From NCBI GenBank assembly GCA_013362315.1, contig JABFWL010000063.1:1-34139 (forward strand): DNA of 34,139 nt. The letters are read 5' to 3'. Source of the stretch: Catenulispora sp. Its GTDB lineage: Bacteria; Actinomycetota; Actinomycetes; Streptomycetales; Catenulisporaceae. Positions within the stretch are counted from its first letter, which is position 1, and each line of letters opens with the position of its first letter. The notes below the pieces were generated by a model. That model had not been told where the DNA came from. It did no database searches and saw only the letters and a program-made list of their open reading frames with translations. This document shows positions 22,867 to 29,873 of the stretch, in pieces. The position numbers and the translations under genes were made by a program.

Positions 22867-24489
22867 ATGGAGCACTCCCCCGCCGAGGCGGTGGGGACCG
22901 GGGCGGTCGGCAGCGGCCGCCCCGTCGCCGCCGCGACCGGCGTATCCAAGAGCTTCGGGGCCACCAAAGCCCTGATCGACGCGCACATAGCCATCCGCCC
23001 CGGCGAGGCGCACGCGCTCGTCGGCCGCAACGGCGCCGGCAAGTCCACGCTGGTGTCGCTGCTGACCGGACTGAACAAGCCGGACACCGGGCAGATCACC
23101 TTCGACGACGTGCCCGCGCCGCCGCTGTCGGACCGGGCCCGCTGGCAGAGCAAGGTGGCGTGTGTCTATCAGAAGTCGACGATCATTCCGTCGCTGTCGG
23201 TCGTCGAGAACTTCTACCTGAACCGTCAGGGCCGCGGCGTGCGGCCGATCGGCTGGAGGCACCTGGCGGCGCAGGCCGCCGACGTGCTCGCCGAGTACGA
23301 CATCGCCGTCGATCCGACCGCACCGGCCTCGGCGCTGGCGGTGGACGAACGGCAGATGCTGGAGATCGCCCGGGCGCTGTCGTTCGGCGCGAAGTTCATC
23401 ATCCTCGACGAGCCGACCGCGCAGCTGGACGGCGCCAAGATCACCCGGCTGTTCGACCGGCTGCGGCGGCTGCAGCGGTCCGGCGTCGCGCTGCTGTTCA
23501 TCTCGCATCACCTGTCCGAGGTCTACGAGATCTGCGACCGGGTGACGGTGTACCGGGACGCCCGGCACATCCTCACCGCTCCGGTCGCCGGCTTGGACAA
23601 GGACGAGCTGATCGAGGCGATGACCGGTGAGGACCGGGCCGCCAGGTCCGTCCTGACGGCGTCGAGCTTCCTGGCCGGTGACGCCGGCCGGGCTCCGGCA
23701 CTGCGGATCAGCGGTCTGTCCCTCCAGGACGTCTTCACGGGTTTCGACGTCTCCGTGCGGGCCGGCGAGATCGTCGGTCTGGCGGGCGCCGGCGGGTCCG
23801 GAGTCGTCACCGTCGGCGAGACCGCGGCCGGACTGCACAAGCCGAGCTCCGGCTCGATCGAAGTCGCCGGCCGCGCGGTCAAGACCGGCGACGTCACCGC
23901 GGCGCTGCGGGCCGGCATCGGGTTCGTCCCCGAGGACCGGCACGCCCAGGGCGTCATTCCGTTGCGCCCCATCGCCGAGAACATCACGCTGACCGCCACG
24001 GACCGGCTCGGTAGGCGCGGCTTCTTCACCACCGGCCAGATGAACACCGCCGGCGCCAAGCTGATGCGGCGCCTGGACGTCAAGGCCGAGGGTCCGCAGC
24101 AGCCGGTCAGCGCGCTGTCCGGCGGCAACCAGCAGAAGGTCGTCATGGGTCGCGCGCTGGCGAACTCGCCCAAGGCGCTCGTCCTTATCCGGCCGACCGC
24201 CGGCGTCGATGTGAAGTCGAAGGAATCACTGCTCGGGACGGTGCAGCAGGCGGCCGAGGACGGCTGCGGCGCGCTGCTGGTCTCCGACGAGCTGGACGAC
24301 CTGCGGATCGCCCACCGCGTGCTCGTCATGTTCAAGGGCCGTGTCGTCTGCGAACTCCCGAGCGGCTGGGACGACAACGAGCTCATCGCCGCGATCGAGG
24401 GCCTTGACCACATCGAGGACCCCGACCACATCGAGGACCTCCGTCGAGTCGAGGGCCTGAACCACCTGGAGGGAACCGGCCATGAGTGA
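22867..24489 (+). CDS. Sugar ABC transporter ATP-binding protein (RbsA-type, two NBDs)
   Basis: 540 residues, two nucleotide-binding domains. NBD1 is complete: Walker A 'GRNGAGKST' (53-61), Q-loop in 'CVYQKSTIIPSLSVVENF', a divergent signature ('ALAVDERQMLEIARAL') and Walker B 'FIILDEPTAQLD', with the switch His in 'LLFISHHLSE'. NBD2 keeps the signature 'LSGGNQQKVVMGRAL', but its P-loop is degenerate ('GLAGAGGSGVVTVGE') and the Walker B acidic pair is replaced ('LVLIRPTAGVDV' instead of DEPT). ATP would be hydrolysed mainly at one composite site. The C-terminus carries a short HIED repeat from an 18-bp DNA duplication (24406-24438). The stop overlaps the permease start by 8 bases. Confidence 0.92.
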   Translation: MEHSPAEAVGTGAVGSGRPVAAATGVSKSFGATKALIDAHIAIRPGEAHALVGRNGAGKSTLVSLLTGLNKPDTGQITFDDVPAPPLSDRARWQSKVACVYQKSTIIPSLSVVENFYLNRQGRGVRPIGWRHLAAQAADVLAEYDIAVDPTAPASALAVDERQMLEIARALSFGAKFIILDEPTAQLDGAKITRLFDRLRRLQRSGVALLFISHHLSEVYEICDRVTVYRDARHILTAPVAGLDKDELIEAMTGEDRAARSVLTASSFLAGDAGRAPALRISGLSLQDVFTGFDVSVRAGEIVGLAGAGGSGVVTVGETAAGLHKPSSGSIEVAGRAVKTGDVTAALRAGIGFVPEDRHAQGVIPLRPIAENITLTATDRLGRRGFFTTGQMNTAGAKLMRRLDVKAEGPQQPVSALSGGNQQKVVMGRALANSPKALVLIRPTAGVDVKSKESLLGTVQQAAEDGCGALLVSDELDDLRIAHRVLVMFKGRVVCELPSGWDDNELIAAIEGLDHIEDPDHIEDLRRVEGLNHLEGTGHE

Positions 24490-25519
24490 GGCCACGACGA
24501 TGTCCGAGGCGGCCGGTACCGGAACGGCGACCGCCGCAGTGCGCGGCGGATGGTCCCGTACCCGCTGGCTGCGCGAGTTCTCGCTGATCCCGGCGATGGC
24601 GCTGCTGGTCCTGATCGGCTTCATCGAGTCGCCGGACTTCCTGACCGGCGACAACTTCCTGGCGATGCTCCAGCAGTCCACCGAACTCAGCGTCCTGGTC
24701 CTGGCCGAAGCCGTGATCCTGATCGGCGGCCGGATGGACCTGTCGCTGGAGTCGACGGTGACGCTGGCCCCGGTGGTGGCGCTGTGGCTGGTGCTGCCGA
24801 CGTCCGGGAGCCGGTTCAACGGCCTGGGCTTCGGCGCCGAATGGCTGGCGATCCCGATCTGCCTGCTGGTCGGCGCCGCCGTCGGGGCCGTGAACGGCTT
24901 CCTGATCCTGAAGATGAACCTCAACGGGTTCGTCGTCACCCTCGGGATGCTGACCATGCTGCACGGCCTGGTCATCGTGATCGACGGCGGGCAGACCATC
25001 TTCACCCTCCCGTCTTCCTTCGCCTACCTCGGCCGGCATGACTGGCTCGGACTGCCGGTGTCAGTCTGGGTGTGCGGGCTGCTGTTCGCCGTCGGGATCG
25101 CGGCGCTGGGCTGGTACCGGCACGGCCGCGCGCTGTACGCGATCGGCGGCAACCCGGCCGCGGCCAAGGCCGCCGGGATCCGGGTGGAGCGCACCATCTG
25201 GATCGTGCTGATCATCGGCTCGGTGCTCGCCGCGTTCGCCGGGATGCTCTACACCGGCCGCCTCGGCTCGGCCTCGGCCAGCTCCGGCACCGGGAAGATC
25301 TTCGAGGTGTTCGCCGCCACGGTCATCGGCGGGGTGAGCATGAACGGTGGCCGCGGGTCGCTGTTCGGGGCGCTGACCGGCGTGCTGACGTTGAAGCTGA
25401 TCGAGAACGTGCTGACCTTCGGGCACGTTTCGGCGGACAAGATCGAGTTCTTCAACGGAGTGGTGATTCTGGTCGCGCTGATCGTTTCCCGGTACACATC
25501 CGGGGCCGCACAAGATTAG
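24482..25519 (+). CDS. Sugar ABC transporter permease (RbsC-like)
   Basis: 345 residues with eight to ten hydrophobic helices. Typical RbsC/branched-chain permease blocks are 'LAEAVILIGGRMDLSLESTV', 'NGFLILKMNLNGFVVTLGML' and 'YAIGGNPAAAKAAGIRVERT' (the cytoplasmic coupling loop), plus 'FEVFAATVIGGVSMNGGRGS' near the end. The start lies inside the end of the ATPase gene (8-base overlap), so the two are translationally coupled. Together with the genes at 21778 and 22867 it makes a full importer, with the permease acting as a homodimer. The stop codon falls inside the first unit of the 19-bp tandem repeat described separately. Confidence 0.93.
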   Translation: MSEATTMSEAAGTGTATAAVRGGWSRTRWLREFSLIPAMALLVLIGFIESPDFLTGDNFLAMLQQSTELSVLVLAEAVILIGGRMDLSLESTVTLAPVVALWLVLPTSGSRFNGLGFGAEWLAIPICLLVGAAVGAVNGFLILKMNLNGFVVTLGMLTMLHGLVIVIDGGQTIFTLPSSFAYLGRHDWLGLPVSVWVCGLLFAVGIAALGWYRHGRALYAIGGNPAAAKAAGIRVERTIWIVLIIGSVLAAFAGMLYTGRLGSASASSGTGKIFEVFAATVIGGVSMNGGRGSLFGALTGVLTLKLIENVLTFGHVSADKIEFFNGVVILVALIVSRYTSGAAQD

Positions 25520-25585
25520 TTCTATGACCAAGATTAAGTTCCGAGCCCAAGATTAAGTTCCGAGCCCAAGACCACGTTCTAAGAC
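25511..25585. repeat. 19-bp tandem repeat, four units, at the end of the permease gene
   Basis: Two perfect units CAAGATTAAGTTCCGAGCC (25529-25547 and 25548-25566) are flanked by two diverged ones: 25511-25528, which includes the permease stop codon, and 25567-25585. The array fills the gap between the convergent permease and lipoprotein genes. It forms no hairpin. It is probably a replication-slippage array; a role in transcript ends is possible. Confidence 0.75.
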
Positions 25586-25590
25586 ACAGC

Positions 25591-26595
25591 CTAGCTGGAC
25601 ATCGGCAGCGGCATACCGGCCGGCCCGAGCACGACGCGGCCGGCCAACGGTGCCGTCAAGCTGATGGTCACGGTCCGCTCCTGGGCGATCGCCGGGCAGA
25701 CCCCGGCGGCGACGCCGGGGTGTTTGGTCGTCACGGTCACGACCGCGACGACGTGCGCCGCCTCGAACACGTGCCCTGCGACATCGCTGCCACAGGGTCC
25801 CGGGGTGTCCGGGGAGCTTTCGAACGTGACGGTCAGGGTCCGCTGATCGGCGGAGACGGTGGCCTTCTGGTCGGGATTGAAGGCCCCGTTGACGCCTTGC
25901 GGGGCGTCGGGTGCCAGCACGGACGCCGTCGGCGCGACCGCCGGGTAGGCGAGCTTGGTGGCGTAGCCGGTGAGGCTGAAGATCCAAGCCGGCACCTGGA
26001 CCGACCCGCGGGACGACATCATGCTGATGGTGCCGAGTTCCGCCCCGGTGACTTCAAGGGGCGCTCCGGTGCAGTCGTCGCAGGACTTGCCCAGGGGCTG
26101 CTGCAGGCCGTGCAGCGCATCGGCCGCCGAGATCACCGGCACCGCCGCGGTGCCGCCTCCCGGCCAGGCGATGGTCGCGGCCGGGGGCGATGCCGCGGAC
26201 AACGGCTGACGCGCGGTGAACCGCCCCGCGATCCAGTCGGCCTTGAAGCGCAGATCCATGTCGGAGCCCGTTCCGGAGGCGGACTGGACGACCTGTGACG
26301 GCTCGCCGGTCTTCAGCAGGAACGGCGCCCCGGCCCGCGCGCTGAGAACCGGCTCCCACGCCGCGAGCGCCGCCTTCGCCTGCTGGTCGAGGGCGGCCAC
26401 GTCCGTGGTGCCGCCGATCGCCTGGCTGGAGTCTTTGTCGCTGGAGTCTTTGTCGCTGGAACCTGTGCCACTGGAACCTGTGGCGCTGGAACGCCTGTCG
26501 CTCGAGGCGGTGGTGGCGCATCCGGCGGCCAGTGTGATCAGCAGCAGCGTCGTCCCGAGCGCGATTCGCCGATTCCCCATGCGGCTCTGACGCAC
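25591..26595 (-). CDS. Putative secreted lipoprotein of unknown function
   Basis: 334 residues from GTG 26595 (an in-frame ATG at 26580 is equally good). The signal peptide 'ALGTTLLLITLAAGC' has a clear lipobox. Next is a low-complexity serine linker made of five 5-residue units (about residues 33-57). The remaining about 270 residues are a mixed alpha/beta secreted domain with four cysteines, two of them in 'KSCDDCTGAPLEV'. They also contain 'GTISMMSSRGSVQVPAWIFSLTGYA', which resembles actinomycete lipoproteins of unknown function. I assign no activity. It lies between the sugar transporter and the FadR-type regulator but points toward the transporter, so it is probably not part of the sugar module. 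Confidence 0.75.
   Translation of the reverse strand: MRQSRMGNRRIALGTTLLLITLAAGCATTASSDRRSSATGSSGTGSSDKDSSDKDSSQAIGGTTDVAALDQQAKAALAAWEPVLSARAGAPFLLKTGEPSQVVQSASGTGSDMDLRFKADWIAGRFTARQPLSAASPPAATIAWPGGGTAAVPVISAADALHGLQQPLGKSCDDCTGAPLEVTGAELGTISMMSSRGSVQVPAWIFSLTGYATKLAYPAVAPTASVLAPDAPQGVNGAFNPDQKATVSADQRTLTVTFESSPDTPGPCGSDVAGHVFEAAHVVAVVTVTTKHPGVAAGVCPAIAQERTVTISLTAPLAGRVVLGPAGMPLPMSS
26426..26500. repeat. 15-bp in-frame tandem repeat in the lipoprotein linker
   Basis: Five 15-bp units beginning CTGGA (26426, 26441, 26456, 26471, 26486). The first two units are identical and so nearly are the next two. Because 15 is a multiple of three, they encode five-residue units (DRRSS, ATGSS, GTGSS, DKDSS, DKDSS on the coding strand) and copy-number change would keep the frame. 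Confidence 0.8.
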
Positions 26596-26654
26596 GGCGT
26601 GGCCTGCCGGTTCCCGAGTTCGGTCCCTCAGTCTGCTTCAGGCCCCAGTCGCTT

Positions 26655-27338
26655 TCAGGCCTGGTCGCTCAACGTCCTGCGCAGCCACTGCTCGATGCTG
26701 ACGATGTGGATCGTCGCCCAGGCCCGCGCGCCCTCGGTGTCGTGGGCGGCCAAGGCGTCGAGAATGGCCTGATGCTCGGACATCGTGCGGGTGAGTGCGC
26801 CTTCCTGGGTGAGTCCGCGCCAGACGCGGGCGCGCGTCGTCGGTCCGGACATGCTGTCCAGGAGCGAGGCCAGCACGGTGTTGCCGCTGCTCGTGCCGAC
26901 CCGGCGATGGAACTCCAGGTCGTTCTTGACCAGTTCCTCGACGGTCGGCGCGGGTCCCAGGGCGGCGAGGTGCGCGCGCAGATCGGCGACTTCCTCGTCG
27001 GTGATGTGCTGGGCGGCCATCGCGGTGGCGGCCGGCTCCAGGATCCGGCGCACCTCCAGGAACTCCAGCACCGTGTCGTCGCGGTGGAAGTCCACCACGA
27101 AGCTCATCGCCTCCAACAACCGGCCGGGCTCCAGGCTGGTGACGTAGGTGCCGTCGCCCTGCCGCACGTCCAGGACGTGGATCAGCGACAGCGCCCGCAC
27201 CGCCTCGCGCAGCGAACTCCGCGACAAGCCGAGTTCGGCGGCCAGGTCGACCTCCTTGGGCAGCCGGTCCCCGGGGCGCAGCCGACCCTCCGTGATCATG
27301 CCCTTGATCTTGTCGATCGCCTCATCGGTGACTGCCAT
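26655..27338 (-). CDS. FadR-type GntR transcriptional regulator
   Basis: 227 residues from ATG 27338, chosen because 'MAVTDEAIDKIKGMITEGRL' is the family's usual beginning; in-frame ATGs at 27347 and 27350 are alternatives. The N-terminal winged helix reads 'PGDRLPKEVDLAAELGLSRS' then 'SLREAVRALSLIHVLDVRQG'. The C-terminal all-helical FCD domain shows its metal/ligand residues in 'EVRRILEPAATAMAA', 'NDLEFHRRVG' and 'SEHQAILDAL' (Asp-His-His). FCD regulators of this type bind sugar acids and repress uptake and catabolic genes. It is best placed to act on the ACATCSGATGT sites between the dehydratase and the transporter. Its own upstream DNA carries two different palindromes. Confidence 0.9.
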   Translation of the reverse strand: MAVTDEAIDKIKGMITEGRLRPGDRLPKEVDLAAELGLSRSSLREAVRALSLIHVLDVRQGDGTYVTSLEPGRLLEAMSFVVDFHRDDTVLEFLEVRRILEPAATAMAAQHITDEEVADLRAHLAALGPAPTVEELVKNDLEFHRRVGTSSGNTVLASLLDSMSGPTTRARVWRGLTQEGALTRTMSEHQAILDALAAHDTEGARAWATIHIVSIEQWLRRTLSDQA

Positions 27339-27392
27339 GACCAACATCATCGCACTCGCCGGAATGACTCGAGGCGAGAAACGATTACACAT

Positions 27393-27419
27393 ATCGAATC
27401 TTCGATTACGTAACGTAAT
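27393..27419. promoter_or_regulatory. Two abutting perfect palindromes upstream of the FadR-type gene
   Basis: ATCGAATCTTCGAT (27393-27406) and ATTACGTAACGTAAT (27405-27419) are both perfect and share two bases. They form an A/T-rich island 55-80 bases before the regulator's start. Likely operators, for autoregulation or for a second regulator. They do not resemble the ACATCSGATGT sites. Confidence 0.5.
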
Positions 27420-27494
27420 GAGCGCGCGGCGCCCAGCCCGGCCATTCGGGCGACAATTCCCTTGAGCGCCAGGTGAAACGCTTCCTGCCAGCTC

Positions 27495-27524
27495 TTTACA
27501 AAGTCTTGACCCATGGGATATACA
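27495..27524 (+). promoter_or_regulatory. Promoter of the DUF5999 gene
   Basis: TTTACA (27495-27500) and TATACA (27519-27524) are 18 bases apart, followed by TC. The element and its preceding CTC are the same as in the sugar-transporter promoter at 21676-21705, though the second operator half-site is missing. Transcription would start near 27531, about 38 bases before the ATG at 27569. Confidence 0.55.
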
Positions 27525-27568
27525 TCTGAGGAATAACTGTTTCAGAGCGCCCCCAAGTGGTGAGCACT

Positions 27569-27799
27569 ATGGTTTTCAGCCCGATCCAGTCCGACTCCGC
27601 ACGAGCGGTGCGACAGCATTGTCAGCATCAGCCCGCCTGCCCCGACGCCGACGCGCCCGACAGGGAGGCCGCCTGCTGCGTGGCGAGTCACCCGGAGCAA
27701 GGCTGGAGTCTGCTCTGCAACGGCATCGTGTGCTTCGAGGACACCGGGGAACTACTGCCTGACGGCCGGTCGATTCCGCCGCATCGCCCGACGCCTTAG
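27569..27799 (+). CDS. DUF5999 family protein
   Basis: 76 residues from ATG 27569 (GGTGAG ribosome-binding site; in-frame GTGs at 27557 and 27560 are alternatives). From 'CQHQPACPDADAPDREAACC' through 'VASHPEQGWSLLCNGIVCFE' to 'DTGELLPDGRSIPPHRP' it matches the DUF5999 family found across Streptomyces and relatives. Members normally begin at MCQHQP; here about 19 extra residues precede that point. The cysteine/histidine cluster could bind metal. Function is unknown. It has its own promoter and stands alone. Confidence 0.85.
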   Translation: MVFSPIQSDSARAVRQHCQHQPACPDADAPDREAACCVASHPEQGWSLLCNGIVCFEDTGELLPDGRSIPPHRPTP

Positions 27800-27945
27800 G
27801 CCGAACAGGCCGAACTCGAGCACCCGGCCGACCCGGCGGATGGTCCCGGCTCGGCAACAGGTTTCCGGATCATGCAACCTCGCTGATGGCTGAGGCGTCG
27901 TGGTGGGCAAAGGGAAAAACCTGTTACTCGGGGAGTTTGCGTCTC

Positions 27946-29238
27946 ATGCGGACATTGGCAGCGGTACGACTCAACGGTGGAAAGCGGCCTCTGACAGGGG
28001 CGATACGGCTTGCGGCCTCGGCCACGATCGTCACGGTGCTGGCCACCGCCTGTACCAGCGGCACGAAGTCCGCGGCCGGTACGAGCGGCGGCGGCGCCCC
28101 TGTGGCGCAAGGCTCCTCCACGTCCGCCACGCCCTCCGGCGGCTCGGGTGACACGCCGCCGCCGACCGCGCCCAGTTCGGCCTCGCCGCCGGTCGTGACG
28201 ATCACGCCGGCGGCGGACGCGGCCGACATCGACCCCGACTCGCAGGTCCAGGTCAGTGTGGCGAACGGCAAGCTGGACTCCGTGACCGCGACGCTGACCG
28301 GCGGATCGGCGATCCAGGGCCAGATGGACGCGACGGCGACGTCGTGGACGTCGTCCGGAGCCCTGGGGACGAACAAGACCTACAGCGTCTCGGTCGTGGC
28401 CGAGAACGCCGACGGGGCGAAGTCGACGACCACGTCGAAGTTCACCACCTCGAAGCCCTCCGCGATCTACCGGGGCACCTACACGCCCGACCCGGGCGCG
28501 GTGGTGGGCGTCGCGCAGCCGATATCGATCAACTTCAGCAAGGCGATCACCGACAAGGCGGCCGTCGAGCGGGGGCTCAGCGTCGAGGCGACTCCCGCGG
28601 TGAAGGGCTCCTGGTACTGGTACGGCAACCAGCGGGTGGACTACCGCCCGCAGGATTTCTGGACGCCGGGCACCAAGGTGACGCTGCACATGCACCTCGA
28701 CGGCGTGAAGTCGGGCAACGCCTACGGCGACCAGAACCGTGACGTCGCCTTCTCGATCTCGCCGCACGCCATCGTCGCGACCGCCGACGTCGCCGCCAAG
28801 ACGATGACCGTCACACAGGACGGTGTGGTGCTGAAGAAGCTCCTCATCAGCGCCGGCAAGCCCGGGTTCGACACCTGGAACGGCACGATGGTGGTGCAGC
28901 GCAAGGTCGACGACATCACGATGGACTCCAAGACCGTCGGCATCTTCGGCACGGACGGCTACCTCGTCAAGGACGTCCGCTACGCGGTCCAGCTCACGGA
29001 CTCGGGCACCTACGTCCACGCCGCGCCGTGGAACGAGGGCAAGTTCGGCCGGGTCAACGGCAGCCACGGCTGCATCGGGCTGAGCCTGTCGGACGCCGCA
29101 TGGTTCTACAAGACCGTGGGCCTCGGCGACCCGGTGATCGTCAAGAACTCCGACGAGAAGGTCGTGCGTTCCAACAACGGCTTCGCCGACTGGAACATCA
29201 GCTGGTCGGCCTGGACCGCGGGCAGCGCGCTGCACTAG
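27946..29238 (+). CDS. Lipoprotein L,D-transpeptidase (YkuD catalytic domain, LdtMt2-like)
   Basis: 430 residues from ATG 27946, which has GGGGAG upstream; an ATG at 27886 in frame has none. The lipobox 'VLATAC' puts the lipid anchor at Cys36, followed by a Ser/Pro/Gly linker. Two immunoglobulin-like domains follow (about 75-170 and 175-265, with 'YTPDPGAVVGVAQPISINFS'), then the YkuD domain (about 265-400) with the active site 'VNGSHGCIGLSL' (nucleophile Cys376; upstream His in 'TYVHAAPWNEGKFG'), and a short C-terminal tail with 'WNISWSAW' as in mycobacterial Ldts. It forms 3-3 crosslinks in peptidoglycan outside the membrane. It stands alone, transcribed from the region after 27799. Confidence 0.93.
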   Translation: MRTLAAVRLNGGKRPLTGAIRLAASATIVTVLATACTSGTKSAAGTSGGGAPVAQGSSTSATPSGGSGDTPPPTAPSSASPPVVTITPAADAADIDPDSQVQVSVANGKLDSVTATLTGGSAIQGQMDATATSWTSSGALGTNKTYSVSVVAENADGAKSTTTSKFTTSKPSAIYRGTYTPDPGAVVGVAQPISINFSKAITDKAAVERGLSVEATPAVKGSWYWYGNQRVDYRPQDFWTPGTKVTLHMHLDGVKSGNAYGDQNRDVAFSISPHAIVATADVAAKTMTVTQDGVVLKKLLISAGKPGFDTWNGTMVVQRKVDDITMDSKTVGIFGTDGYLVKDVRYAVQLTDSGTYVHAAPWNEGKFGRVNGSHGCIGLSLSDAAWFYKTVGLGDPVIVKNSDEKVVRSNNGFADWNISWSAWTAGSALH

Positions 29239-29257
29239 ATCCCGCACTAGCCCCGTT

Positions 29258-29827
29258 CTAGGGCCGGTCCGGCTCCGAACGAGGTGCCCTGAGCAACGAC
29301 TCGACGAGCCCGCGCGCCTGCCGCGCGGGCCCGTCGGCGCCGTGCGACTGCACCGACGCGTAGACGCCTTCCATGACCAGGAATATCTGGTCCGCGAGAA
29401 TGTCCGACTGGGTCAACTCGCCGAACTGTTCGCGGACCCATGCCTTGGTTTCGACGGCCAGCGCGTGCGCCTTCATCGACGCGTCCGGCAACTCGGCCAT
29501 CGCCATCAGGAACGGGCAGCCTCGACAATGTTCGGGGTGCACCTGCTCGATGAGGGCGTCGAACAGTGACAGGATCCTGTCAGCGGGTTCGCCTTCGGCC
29601 GTCGCGTCGAGGAACCACTGTTTGTAGAGCCCGCTGGCGCGCTCTATATATGCCGCGACGAGCTCGTCCTTTGACGCGAACAGCCGGTAGAGCGTCGTCG
29701 GCGCCACCTCGGCCGCTGCCGCGATGGTGTCGACTCCGGTGCCCTTGATGCTGTGCCAGTAAAAGAGGTCGTGCGCCACCACCAGGATGTGTTCTCGTGT
29801 TTCCTTGGCACTGCGCCTCATGGTCAC
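29258..29827 (-). CDS. TetR-family transcriptional regulator
   Basis: 189 residues; GTG 29827 with an in-frame ATG at 29821. The N-terminal helix-turn-helix is standard ('TREHILVVAHDLFYWHSIKG', 'VDTIAAAAEVAPTTLYRLFA', 'SKDELVAAY'). The ligand domain has the 'HCRGCPFLMAMAEL' cysteine pair seen in one TetR branch. It is divergent from the NmrA-like reductase at 29874, with 46 bases between the starts. That gap is filled by a 22-bp near-perfect palindrome, so it very likely represses the reductase/metallo-beta-lactamase pair and itself. Confidence 0.9.
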   Translation of the reverse strand: MTMRRSAKETREHILVVAHDLFYWHSIKGTGVDTIAAAAEVAPTTLYRLFASKDELVAAYIERASGLYKQWFLDATAEGEPADRILSLFDALIEQVHPEHCRGCPFLMAMAELPDASMKAHALAVETKAWVREQFGELTQSDILADQIFLVMEGVYASVQSHGADGPARQARGLVESLLRAPRSEPDRP

Positions 29828-29838
29828 GTAGCCTACCT

Positions 29839-29860
29839 TGTCAGGGAACGATCCCTAACA
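29839..29860. promoter_or_regulatory. 22-bp TetR operator
   Basis: The dyad TGT-N-AGGGA-N4-TCCCT-N-ACA pairs at all but two symmetric positions. It lies midway between the divergent TetR and NmrA-like genes. The position and length fit a TetR dimer site. Confidence 0.65.
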
Positions 29861-29873
29861 TTCAGGGGTGGAC

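Noticed and set aside
21895-23943. Minus-strand frame of 682 codons across the binding protein and ATPase genes
   Set aside because: It spans two well-identified plus-strand genes and has low-complexity, Gln/Arg-rich text typical of antisense shadows.
27800-27945. Cyclic-di-AMP (ydaO-type) riboswitch before the L,D-transpeptidase
   Set aside because: GCCGAA segments and a stem are present in a plausible context, but the conserved core blocks of the riboswitch are not in order. Only the 9-bp inverted repeat is reported.
27796-29247. Long minus-strand frame of 483 codons opposite the L,D-transpeptidase
   Set aside because: It is a mirror of the plus-strand gene, driven by GC bias. Its text has no recognisable domain, whereas the plus strand has an intact YkuD motif.
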